The notes under the pieces: model-generated | The model's database searches: none | Told to the model about the DNA's origin: nothing | Seen by the model: only the letters and a program-made list of their open reading frames with translations | Part shown: positions 31,327-39,011 of the stretch, in pieces | Layout: each line of letters begins with the position of its first letter | Numbering within the stretch: the stretch's first letter is position 1 | DNA from: Verrucomicrobiota bacterium | Lineage (GTDB): Bacteria > Verrucomicrobiota > Verrucomicrobiia > Chthoniobacterales > Chthoniobacteraceae | NCBI GenBank assembly: GCA_009885995.1 | Contig: VFJQ01000057.1 | Location: 1-64,000 of the forward strand | Direction of reading: 5' to 3' | Length of the DNA stretch: 64,000 nucleotides | Translations under genes and position numbers: made by a program

Positions 31327-32845
31327 CGCGACGAAAAGCAAAGCGCCGAACAAGGTCGCGATCCGGCAAATGCCCACCGGCGTGCGCGGCCTCGACGACA
31401 TTCTCGGCGGCGGCATCCCGGAGTTCTCGTTCAACATCATCGCGGGCACGCCGGGGTGCGGCAAAACCACGCTGGCGCATCAGATCGTTTTCGCCAACGC
31501 GACGGCGAAGAAGCCCGCGCTCTATTTCACCGTCCTCGGCGAACCCGCCATGAAGATGCTGCGCTATCAGCAGCAGTATTCCTTTTTCGACGCAGACAAG
31601 CTGGGCGCAGCCATCCGCTTCATCAACGTCGCGGACGTGGTGATGGAAAAGGATCTCGACGCGGTCTTCCAGGAAATCGCCAAGCAGGTCGCGGCGGTGG
31701 GTCCGAGCATCGTGGTGGTGGATTCCTTTCGCACCGTGGTGCGCAAAGTGTTGAACAGCGCGGGCGAGTTGGAGATGCAGTCGTTCGTCCAGCGCCTCGC
31801 GCAATTTCTGACCGGCTGGGAAGCCACGACGTTTCTGGTCGGCGAGTATGTGCAGGAAGAAATTCGCGATAACCCGGTGTTCACCATCGCCGACGGCCTC
31901 ATCTGGCTCTCGCAGGTCGCGGAGAGAAATTCCGTGGTGAGGAAACTGCAGATCATGAAATTGCGCGGGCAGGGTTCGGTGCCGGGACTTCATACCATCC
32001 GCATCAGCGATGGCGGGTTGCAGGCGTTCTCGCGCACACTGGGATTGGTCGGCAGGAAAGAGCGGCCGGCGCGGCAGCGGCGGCTTTCCATCGGCATTCC
32101 CGAGTTGGACTCGATGCTGGGCGGGGGCATTCTCGAAGGCGACAGCCTGCTGATCGCGGGGCCGTCGGGGACGGGAAAGTCGGCGCTTGCGACGCAATTC
32201 ATCGCCGAGGGACTTCGCCGGGGAGAAGCGGGAATCATGGCAATCTTCGAGGAACGCCCGCAAGGCTACGCGGATCGCGCCGAGAATTTCGGTTTGGATC
32301 TGGAAACCCCGCGGAGGAAAGGAAAACTCGAAATCCTTTACCTGCGTCCGCTCGACCTCTCGGTGGATGAGACGATGCAGGAGATTCTGGATGCCATTGA
32401 GAGGGTGGGTGCAAAGCGGCTCGTGATCGATTCGCTGGTCGGTTTCGAAATGGCGCTCGCGCCCGGATTCCGCGCCGACTTTCGCGAGTCTCTCTACCGG
32501 ATGATCGGGGCGCTGACCGGAGCCGGGGTCACGATCTTGAGCACGGTCGAAGTCGAGGACACCTTCACCGCGCTGGCATTTAGTCACTACACGATTTCGT
32601 TCCTCACCGACGACATCATCCGGATGCGTTACGTGGAGATCGACGGCCAGCTTCGCAAGGTGATGATGGTCGTCAAAATGCGCGGCGGCAATCACAGCAA
32701 GGACATCCGCGAGTATGTCATCACGGACAAAGGCGTGGTGATCATCCATCCGCGCCAAACCGACTATGCCGGCCTGACGACCGGGCAGCCGACGCGGAGC
32801 GGCCAGCACAATGAGTCCGCGCCGGAACCGAAGGCGACGAAGTGA
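31310..32845 (+). CDS. two-domain KaiC-like ATPase
   Basis: This 511-residue protein has two RecA-like KaiC domains. The first has P-loop GTPGCGKT (46-53) and Walker B VVVDSF; the second has GPSGTGKS (284-291), the FEERPQGY Glu pair and LVIDSL. Cyanobacterial KaiC is an autokinase clock protein, but there is no kaiA or kaiB here, and members like this usually pair with histidine kinases and act in stress signalling. The first domain lacks the usual Glu pair after its P-loop (GEP instead), so catalysis may differ between the rings. The hybrid kinase gene follows after 10 bp. Confidence 0.88.
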   Translation: MKKKTNATKSKAPNKVAIRQMPTGVRGLDDILGGGIPEFSFNIIAGTPGCGKTTLAHQIVFANATAKKPALYFTVLGEPAMKMLRYQQQYSFFDADKLGAAIRFINVADVVMEKDLDAVFQEIAKQVAAVGPSIVVVDSFRTVVRKVLNSAGELEMQSFVQRLAQFLTGWEATTFLVGEYVQEEIRDNPVFTIADGLIWLSQVAERNSVVRKLQIMKLRGQGSVPGLHTIRISDGGLQAFSRTLGLVGRKERPARQRRLSIGIPELDSMLGGGILEGDSLLIAGPSGTGKSALATQFIAEGLRRGEAGIMAIFEERPQGYADRAENFGLDLETPRRKGKLEILYLRPLDLSVDETMQEILDAIERVGAKRLVIDSLVGFEMALAPGFRADFRESLYRMIGALTGAGVTILSTVEVEDTFTALAFSHYTISFLTDDIIRMRYVEIDGQLRKVMMVVKMRGGNHSKDIREYVITDKGVVIIHPRQTDYAGLTTGQPTRSGQHNESAPEPKATK

Positions 32846-32855
32846 AGGCAATGAC

Positions 32856-34928
32856 ATGAACGAGGAACTGAAATCAGCGGAACCCCTGCCCGACCTGCCG
32901 AGCCTCTGCCTCGCGATCACCGAGCACGCGCCGCTGCCGATGGCCACGGTCGAGGGAGCCACGCACATCGTGCGCTACGCCAACCCCGCCTTTTGCCGAC
33001 TGATGCAGGAGCCGATGGAAAAGCTCATCGGGAGACCGCTCTCCGAGCTCCTGCCGGAGAAGGACGAATGTGTGACGTTGCTCGATCGCGTCTTCCGCAC
33101 GGGAAAACCCGAGAGCCACGTCGAGCAGGAACTCTCCAAACCCCATCCCGTCTTTTGGGCTTATACGATGTGGCCGGTGCAGGCGAGCGAGGGGCTCGTG
33201 GGCGTGATGATTCAAGTGACCGAGACCGCGCGGGTTCACGAGACGACGGTGGCGATGAATGAAGCGCTGCTGCTCGGCTCGGTGCGACAGCACGAACTGA
33301 CCGGCGTCGCGGAAGCCTTGAATGTGCAGTTGCGTGGAGAGATCGCTGAGCGTGAGCGCGCCGAGGCGGCTCTGCGTGCGAGCGAGGGCTTGTTTTCCAG
33401 CCTCGTCGAGCAGGCTCCGTTCGGCATGTATGTGGTGGACGCGCAGTTCAAACTCCAACAAGTCAACCGCCGTGCGATGCCGGTCTTCGCCACCGTTCAC
33501 CCGCTGATCGGCCGCGACTTTCCCGAGGTCATCCAGGTCATTTGGGGGCCGGAGATTGGCAGGCAGATCGTGGCCATCTTTCGGCACACGCTGGAGACGG
33601 GCGAGTATTACCTCTCGCCGCCCTTCACCGAGCGATGCCACGACATCGGCGTCGAGCAATCCTACGAATGGGAATTGCAGCGCGTCACGCTGCCAAGCAG
33701 CCAGCACGCCGTGGTCTGCTACTTTGCCGACATCTCCGAGCGCCGCGCACTGGAAGCGTCGCTGGCCGATCGCGCCGCGGATCTCGTTCGGGCCGATCGC
33801 AATAAGGATGAGTTCCTCGCCATGCTCGCGCACGAGTTGCGCAATCCGCTCGCGCCGCTGCGCAACGCCGCGGAAATCCTGCGGACCCCAGACGTAGGCG
33901 TGGGCGCGCGGGAGCAGGCGCAGCACATTCTCGCCCGGCAGATCGAAAACATGACGCGGATGATCGACGACTTGCTCGATGTCTCGCGCATCACCGAGGG
34001 GAAGGTCGAGCTGCGCGCGCAAGCGGTGGCGCTCGAGGCGATCGTCGATGCGGCTGCGAATCTCGCGCGGCCGGTGATCGACGCGCACGAGCAGCAACTC
34101 GCAATCGCGCTGCCAGCCGAGCCGGTCTTCTTGCAAGCGGATGCCACACGGCTCGAACAGGTCTTTGGCAATCTCCTCACCAACGCCTGCAAATACAGCG
34201 GTGCCGGCGGCCACATCTCACTCAGCGCCGAGCGCGCCGCCGCCCGTGGAGCGGAACCGCCGGAGATCATCGTGCGCGTGCGCGACGACGGCATCGGCAT
34301 CGCACCCGAGCTGCTGCCGCACATTTTCGATCTCTTCGTGCAAGCGACCCGTGCGCCGGATCGCGCGCAGGGCGGGCTCGGCATCGGCCTCACCCTCGTG
34401 GAGCGGCTCGTGAAGCTGCACGGCGGCAGCGTCGAGGCGCACAGCGAGGGGCTCGGCCAGGGGAGCGAATTCATCGTGCGTCTGCCGATCCTCTCCGGCG
34501 CGGTCGCCACGCCACTTCCGGCGCCGCGCCCGGCCCGCGACACTCCGCGCCGGATGCTCATCGTGGACGACAACGAAGATTCCGCGCGCAGCATGTCCAC
34601 CCTCCAGCGCGTGCGCGGCCACGAGACACGCACTGCTTTTACCGGCCGCGATGCGCTCGCCGCCGCTGCGGAGTTTGCGCCTGAGGTCGTGCTGCTGGAC
34701 GTCGGTCTGCCCGGCATGGATGGCATTGAAGTCGCCCGCCGGCTGCGAGCCATGCCCGCGCTGGCTGGCGCGTTCATCGTGGCGATCAGCGGCTACGGCA
34801 GCCCGGAAGACGTGGCCCGCGCACGCGCCGCGGGCGTCGACGAATATCTGGTCAAGCCCGCGGACCTCGACCTTCTGCGCGAGTGGCTGCGGAGCCGCCC
34901 AGTCCTCTCCGTCAAAGCGAGCCTCTAA
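32856..34928 (+). CDS. hybrid histidine kinase with PAS domains, KaiC partner
   Basis: The 690-residue protein has two PAS domains (about 25-130, 185-300), a HisKA with the phospho-acceptor box FLAMLAHELRNPLAPLRN, an HATPase with N box FGNLLTNACKYS and G boxes DDGIGIAPEL and GGLGIGLTLV, and a C-terminal receiver (MLIVDDNEDS, VVLLDVGLPGMDG, VKPADLD). No membrane segment is seen, so it is cytoplasmic. It sits 10 bp after the KaiC-like gene and likely transmits its signal. ATG 32856 was preferred over a frame-open GTG/ATG inside kaiC. Confidence 0.88.
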   Translation: MNEELKSAEPLPDLPSLCLAITEHAPLPMATVEGATHIVRYANPAFCRLMQEPMEKLIGRPLSELLPEKDECVTLLDRVFRTGKPESHVEQELSKPHPVFWAYTMWPVQASEGLVGVMIQVTETARVHETTVAMNEALLLGSVRQHELTGVAEALNVQLRGEIAERERAEAALRASEGLFSSLVEQAPFGMYVVDAQFKLQQVNRRAMPVFATVHPLIGRDFPEVIQVIWGPEIGRQIVAIFRHTLETGEYYLSPPFTERCHDIGVEQSYEWELQRVTLPSSQHAVVCYFADISERRALEASLADRAADLVRADRNKDEFLAMLAHELRNPLAPLRNAAEILRTPDVGVGAREQAQHILARQIENMTRMIDDLLDVSRITEGKVELRAQAVALEAIVDAAANLARPVIDAHEQQLAIALPAEPVFLQADATRLEQVFGNLLTNACKYSGAGGHISLSAERAAARGAEPPEIIVRVRDDGIGIAPELLPHIFDLFVQATRAPDRAQGGLGIGLTLVERLVKLHGGSVEAHSEGLGQGSEFIVRLPILSGAVATPLPAPRPARDTPRRMLIVDDNEDSARSMSTLQRVRGHETRTAFTGRDALAAAAEFAPEVVLLDVGLPGMDGIEVARRLRAMPALAGAFIVAISGYGSPEDVARARAAGVDEYLVKPADLDLLREWLRSRPVLSVKASL

Positions 34929-35389
34929 ACCCCGTCGTTGAGTTCGTTCAAGGACTGCGCGAACGCTTCATGCAGGCCATTCATCGTGCGATGAAAGTGA
35001 GCATTCGCTGGTGTGAAATCGGGATCGCCCAGGCTGGATGGAAGTTTCAGCAATTCGGCGCGGGCATAGTCCACATGCTCTCTGAGGGCTTGCAGGCGCG
35101 TTCCCAGGTAGCTCCGCGATTGCTCGCAGCGCGCGGTCATCCCTCCGGTCGCGAGCGCGTAGCCTTCGATGTCCTGCAACGAGCGAAGGCGAAATCCCTC
35201 GGCATCTTCGGCAAACGAAACCACGGCGTCTTCCCAGCTTTCAGCCAGTTGTGTTCGTAGTGATGGCGCGGTGGTCGAAAACGAAACGCGGACCGGCGAT
35301 TGCGGATTCGTGGTTCTGTCGCGTGGAGTGAAGGTCAGCGCCGCGAGCGCGGACGTGACGATGGTGGTAGTGAGTAGGAGCGCATTCAT
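34925..35389 (-). CDS. membrane-anchored helical hypothetical protein
   Basis: The 154-residue product begins with a membrane or signal helix (MNALLLTTTIVTSALAALTF) and continues as an apparent helical bundle: EDAVVSFAEDAEGFRLRSLQDIEGYAL, LGTRLQALREHVDYARAELLKL, FHRTMNGLHEAFAQSLNEL. No family is recognised. Its stop overlaps that of the histidine kinase by 4 bp (34925-34928). The start at 35389 was chosen for the signal helix; the longer frame adds a hydrophilic stretch. A periplasmic sensor or stress role is only a guess from the neighbours. Confidence 0.55.
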   Translation of the reverse strand: MNALLLTTTIVTSALAALTFTPRDRTTNPQSPVRVSFSTTAPSLRTQLAESWEDAVVSFAEDAEGFRLRSLQDIEGYALATGGMTARCEQSRSYLGTRLQALREHVDYARAELLKLPSSLGDPDFTPANAHFHRTMNGLHEAFAQSLNELNDGV

Positions 35390-35508
35390 GTTGCGATTAC
35401 ATCGGCACCGGGCGCCCGCTTGCGCGGATGAATTCTCATCGGCGTAAGTCCTCTCAGCGCTTGAATCAATACCCGCAAGCACGGGCGCAGTTGCGAAGCA
35501 TCAGTCGT

Positions 35509-35628
35509 ATGAAAATCGCAAACGATCGCGACTCCAACAGCGGAAAAATTGGCTGGGCGTTGCTCTGGCTCGTCGGCGTGCCGATGCCGGTTCTTCTCAT
35601 CATCTTCCTGCTGCGCGGCTGCACCTAG
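35509..35628 (+). CDS. 39-residue single-span membrane protein
   Basis: The product is a short Lys/Asp-rich head (MKIANDRDSNSGKIGW) followed by one membrane helix WALLWLVGVPMPVLLIIFLL and RGCT. Very similar short proteins (G-x-x-x-W-x-x-L-G-V/I-P-x-P-V-L-L-x-x-F-L-L-R-G-C-T) are, from memory, widespread in bacteria and unstudied. ATG 35509 is the only sensible start. Confidence 0.65.
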   Translation: MKIANDRDSNSGKIGWALLWLVGVPMPVLLIIFLLRGCT

Positions 35629-35654
35629 CCGCACGTAGATGGTCGCTCTGCGGC

Positions 35655-36313
35655 TCCGCGGATTTATGTGTCGCGTTGTTCCGGTGCGGGTCGAACACTC
35701 TGTCATCATGAGCGACGACGATCGTGCCGTCCCGCGTGAGGTGCTCGCGGCTTACAGCGACTTGATGAAGAGTCTCCTAAAGACCTACAATCGTCACGAA
35801 GGCGAGCCCTACCTGATCAGCCCGACCCCTTCCGCTGCTGCTGTCATGCGCAAGTTTGCTGGCGGTGTTAGGCAACTGACGGCCACAACGGAACTCGGGC
35901 ACGTCGCAAGCTTCCCCGCTCGATGGGCGGAGAACGCGTGGCGTATTGCGCTTGTGCTTCACGCCGCTACACACGGCGATTCGGCGCACACTCAGCTCGT
36001 GTCCGAACAAACCGCCGAGTCTGCTGTGCGCATAATGACTTGGTTTGCGGCTCACCAACGCGAGCTCTTGATGGTGAACCTAAAATCCAAGGACAACGAA
36101 AAATTCGCGTTTGCATTGGACTTTGTAAATCAGTCGCCGGGAGGTGTTAGGCCTCGCGATCTGCACCGCAAGAAGCAGACCCTGTATAGGACGATTGCCG
36201 AAGCCGCGCGTATCCTCAATGCCTTGGAAGAGGAGAGGCGTGTCACGTCGCAGAAAGCGCACAAGGGCTACATCTGCCATCGGCTTCCGGTGCCGCCTCG
36301 CGCAGAGAAGTAG
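35655..36313 (+). pseudogene. 5'-truncated second copy of the DUF3987 gene
   Basis: The last 215 codons are about 85-90% identical at protein level to the C-terminus of the intact gene at 23874 (shared SPTPSAAA, FPARWAENAWRIALVLHAATHGD, NLKSKDNEKFAFALDFVNQSPGGVRPRDL). Homology starts abruptly at GFMCRV, continues past the stop and includes the TCGTCTGGATCG-type repeats. The P-loop part is missing, so the copy cannot work. It is best read as the relic end of a second, related element that lies beside the tRNA. Confidence 0.88.
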
Positions 36314-36948
36314 ACCATGACGGTCGGGCGATGAGGTGACACCGCCCGACCGTCTGCCTTGGGGGGCATCGAATCGTCGAATCGTCTGGATCGTCGAAGC
36401 GTCTGCCGAGACGGGAAGGAAAACAGTCGTTCCGGTTCGATTGGGTCCAGTAAGCCGAGGAGAATGCTATTTAGGACGACTAGTGTTCCATCTTGAAGAG
36501 ACAATCATTTGGACTACCTCTCAAAAGGGGAGTTGTCGATCACTCAGCTCCCAACCGAGGACTGACTTCTTCGCGCACGAGCGTGTGTCGTTAGGGTCAC
36601 CCATGAAGTCGTGCATCTGGCCGTGCCCGACCACTCAACGAAGTTCTGGCTGACACTAAAGAGCCATTGCCCGGAGGCTGAGCGAGCAAGGCGATGGCTC
36701 GTGTCAAATGGGCAGGATTTAATTCGCGAGTTACCCCTATAGAATTGCCCTTCGCAGCGAGCAGGCTTGGACTCGTTCGGCGTCGCTTTGAATCCGGTCG
36801 ATTTTTCAACAGTCCACCCGTTTTGCCCACCCGACGAAAGATTTTGATTCACGTCAAATCACGATGAATTCAACAACACGCGGTTCCCGTTGCTTGCCCA
36901 CGCAACGTGCCGGAGTGCGTAAAAGCCCGCATTCCCCTGTGAGAATGG
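36314..36948. other. non-coding right arm of the island
   Basis: About 630 bases hold no supported gene. The first 100 bases repeat the region after the intact DUF3987 gene, including the TCGTCGAATCGTCTGGATCG repeats at about 36368-36407, and then partly match the reverse complement of 26.26-26.36 kb. The 24-bp sequence starting AGTCCACCCGTTTTG at 36811-36834 is half of an inverted repeat around tRNA-Pro. The rest is unremarkable. Confidence 0.5.
36811..36834 (-). repeat. left copy of 24-bp inverted repeat around tRNA-Pro
   Basis: It is the exact reverse complement of 37182-37205. The two copies enclose 347 bp with tRNA-Pro in the middle, so one copy lies inside the island and one in the host flank. 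A diverged relative lies at 14051 near attL. Confidence 0.85.
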
Positions 36949-36996
36949 GTGGTCGGGCTGGCGGGATTCGAACCCGCGGCCTCTTCGTCCCGAACG
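36949..36996. repeat. right attachment site (attR) within tRNA-Pro
   Basis: This is the mate of the 13920-13967 repeat. It covers the tRNA from the end of the anticodon stem through the encoded CCA plus one base. The intact tRNA upstream shows that the element restores a functional gene on insertion. Confidence 0.92.
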
Positions 36997-37026
36997 AAGC
37001 GCTCTACCAAGCTGAGCCACAGCCCG
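36950..37026 (-). tRNA. tRNA-Pro(CGG), integration target
   Basis: The minus strand folds as a 77-nt cloverleaf with encoded CCA. The acceptor is CGGGCTG/CAGCCCG with discriminator A, the D-stem is GCTC/GAGC, and the anticodon stem CTTCG/CGAAG has loop TTCGGGA (anticodon CGG, decoding CCG). The T-arm is GCGGG-TTCGAAT-CCCGC. The 3' 47 nt are duplicated at the other end of the island. Confidence 0.95.
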
Positions 37027-37181
37027 ACTGTTTACCTTCTTCCGAAGAAGTTGGAGCGCGGATCGTAGCGGGGCAGGGGACTCGGTCAAACGAAACCTTC
37101 AAGAAGAGGCGTGGTGGCGCGGTCAGTGACCGGCTCGTGTTCGTGGACTCATCGTGACGGAACGTGTCCGATGATTTTTGA

Positions 37182-37205
37182 TCGGGTGGGCAAAACGGGT
37201 GGACT
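37182..37205 (+). repeat. right copy of 24-bp inverted repeat around tRNA-Pro
   Basis: TCGGGTGGGCAAAACGGG begins the copy, which is the exact reverse complement of 36811-36834. It lies 156 bp beyond the 5' end of tRNA-Pro, outside the island. Confidence 0.85.
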
Positions 37206-37295
37206 CCTGCTTGATCCTGCCGCGCGGTTCTCGTGTTCTGACTTCACTTCCCGGCGGAGCCAGATAGAACAGAAAGGCCAAGCGCCGGTCGTCAG

Positions 37296-37315
37296 TTAGG
37301 AGCCTGTCGGACTGA
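37296..37315 (+). repeat. single end of the GAGCCTGTCGG MITE family
   Basis: TTAG-GAGCCTGTCGGACT matches the inverted ends found at 4911, 5024 and 5157. No opposite end is found within the next few hundred bases, so this is probably a solo or decayed copy. It continues into a GC-rich stretch of about 130 bases that leads to the next gene. Confidence 0.7.
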
Positions 37316-37451
37316 GCTTGTGGCGTTGGCGGTGAGGGTGAAGCGTCTGCGGTTCATCGCCGGAGCCTACCCAAATGAAGGTCGCGCGCAGCAGGATCGT
37401 TCATGGCGCCGTTCTACGGGAGTGGCACTTTGCGGGTTACTCCACCCGACC

Positions 37452-39002
37452 ATGCCTCCCGGCTTTCTCCGCCTCATCTTTCCTGCCGTCGCGCTTACGC
37501 TCGCGGTTTCGTCCATCGCCGCCGCGCCAAAGAAGGTGGAGGTGGAGGATCCGTCGAAACCGATCAGCTATTTCAAAAAGATCCGCCCGATCTTCCAGGC
37601 GAACTGCCAGGGGTGCCATCAGCCTGCGAAGGCCAAGGGTGACTACGTGATGACCGACTTCGAGAAGCTGCTCCGCGGCGGCGAGAGCGCGGAGAAGGGT
37701 GAGCTCGCGGTGGTGCCGAAGGAGCCGGAGATCTCGCTGCTCGTGAAACAGATCACGCCCGTGAACGGTGAGGCCGAGATGCCGCCGAAGAAGAAGCCGC
37801 TGCACGAGATGGAAATCGCGCTGATTCGCCGCTGGGTGAGCGAAGGCGCGATCGACGACACGCCGGCGAATGCGAAGCAACGCTTCGACGCCGAGCACCC
37901 GCCGCTCTACTCGCGCCCGCCGCTCGTCACTTCGCTCGACGTTTCGCCCGATGGCTTGCTGCTCGCGGTCGCGGGTTTTCACGAGGTGCTGCTTTGGAAG
38001 TCGGACGGCTCCGCGCAAGTCGCGAGGCTGATCGGCTTGAGCGAGCGCATCCAGACGGTGCGCTTCTCGCCCGATGGAAAGAAGCTCGCTGCGTGCGGCG
38101 GGCGCCCGGCGCAGATGGGCGAGATCCAAATCTGGGACGTGGAAAAGCGCGCGCTCACGCTCTCGATCCCCTTCGGCTACGACACGGTCTATGGCGTGAA
38201 TTGGTCGCCCGATGGCAAGCTCGTAAGCTTCGGCGCGTCGGACAATACACTCCGCGCCTTCGACGCCGCCACCGGCGCGCAAGTGCTCCAGCAGAGCTCG
38301 CACAGCGACTGGGTGCTCGACACCGTCTTCACCCACAAGGGCGACAAGGTGCTCAGCGTGGGGCGCGACATGAGCACGAAGCTGACCGAGGTCGCCACGC
38401 AGCGCTTCATCGACAATATCTCGTCCATCACGCCCGGCGCGCTTCGCGGTGGACTGCACGCGCTGGCGCGGCATCCGCAGCGTGAAGAGTTCATGATCGG
38501 CGGCAGCGACGGCATCCCGCAGGCGTATCGCATCGAGCGCAAGGTGCAGCGCCGGATCGGTGACAACGCCCTGTGCATCCGCAAGTGGCCCGCGATGGAA
38601 GGGCGCCTGTATGCGGTCGATTTTGCGCCGGATGGGAAGTCTTTCGCCGCCGCGAGCTCGCTCGATGGCAAGGGCGACGTGAATTTCTACAACTACGACA
38701 TGAGCACCGAGATGCCCGCCGACATGCTGGCCATCGAAAACAAGGCCGACGGCAGCCGCACGCCCGAGGACAAGGCCAAACTCGACACCTACTACAGCAG
38801 CGACACGAAGCTGCTCGGCAGCGCGAAGATCACCGGCGGCATCTACACCCTCCGCTACGCACGCGATGGCAAACATGTCTTCGCCGCAGGCGAAGACGGC
38901 AAGGTCCGCCTCATCGACGCCGCGACCGCGAATGTCGTGAAGGAGTTCGTCCCCGTGCCCATCGTCGCCAACGCCAGCCCCGCGCAGACCGTCTCGAAAT
39001 AA
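37452..39002 (+). CDS. cytochrome c-type domain plus WD40 propeller protein
   Basis: The 516-residue product has a signal peptide (LRLIFPAVALTLAVSSIAAA). A planctomycete-type cytochrome c domain follows (ISYFKKIRPIFQANCQGCHQPAKAKGDYVM, haem motif CQGCH, distal region MPPKKKPLHEMEIALIRRWVSEG). Then comes a WD40 propeller with blades such as VTSLDVSPDGLLLAVAG, IQTVRFSPDGKKLAACG and YTLRYARDGKHVFAAG. It is the standard partner of PSD1 proteins, and the PSD1 gene follows 9 bp downstream. They probably form a periplasmic haem complex for polymer oxidation or binding (inference). The ATG at 37452 precedes the signal peptide. Confidence 0.88.
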   Translation: MPPGFLRLIFPAVALTLAVSSIAAAPKKVEVEDPSKPISYFKKIRPIFQANCQGCHQPAKAKGDYVMTDFEKLLRGGESAEKGELAVVPKEPEISLLVKQITPVNGEAEMPPKKKPLHEMEIALIRRWVSEGAIDDTPANAKQRFDAEHPPLYSRPPLVTSLDVSPDGLLLAVAGFHEVLLWKSDGSAQVARLIGLSERIQTVRFSPDGKKLAACGGRPAQMGEIQIWDVEKRALTLSIPFGYDTVYGVNWSPDGKLVSFGASDNTLRAFDAATGAQVLQQSSHSDWVLDTVFTHKGDKVLSVGRDMSTKLTEVATQRFIDNISSITPGALRGGLHALARHPQREEFMIGGSDGIPQAYRIERKVQRRIGDNALCIRKWPAMEGRLYAVDFAPDGKSFAAASSLDGKGDVNFYNYDMSTEMPADMLAIENKADGSRTPEDKAKLDTYYSSDTKLLGSAKITGGIYTLRYARDGKHVFAAGEDGKVRLIDAATANVVKEFVPVPIVANASPAQTVSK

Positions 39003-39011
39003 CCCACTTCC

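Larger units (their letters stand above)
13920..36996. mobile_element. integrative element (genomic island) in tRNA-Pro(CGG), about 23 kb
   Basis: The island is bounded by 48-bp direct repeats of the tRNA-Pro 3' end, and an integrase gene lies 420 bp inside the left repeat reading inward. It carries typical mobile genes (excisionase-like HTH, DUF3987 primase/helicase-like protein, serine recombinase, HNH nuclease, SymE-like toxin) plus GC-rich host-like cargo from about 28.7 to 35.6 kb. A truncated DUF3987 copy near the right end suggests that two related elements were combined. No conjugation or phage structural genes are seen, so it is probably mobilised in trans or is a satellite. Confidence 0.88.
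37027..37451. other. non-coding host flank with repeats
   Basis: About 425 bases upstream of the cytochrome-WD40 gene hold no gene. They contain the right copy of the 24-bp inverted repeat (37182-37205) and one end of the GAGCCTGTCGG repeat family at 37296 with TTAG before it. The reading frame upstream of 37452 is open but its translation is unlike protein. Confidence 0.5.

Noticed and set aside
31310-32845. Circadian clock locus
   Set aside because: KaiC-like ATPase is present, but kaiA and kaiB are absent and such stand-alone KaiC proteins generally serve other signalling.
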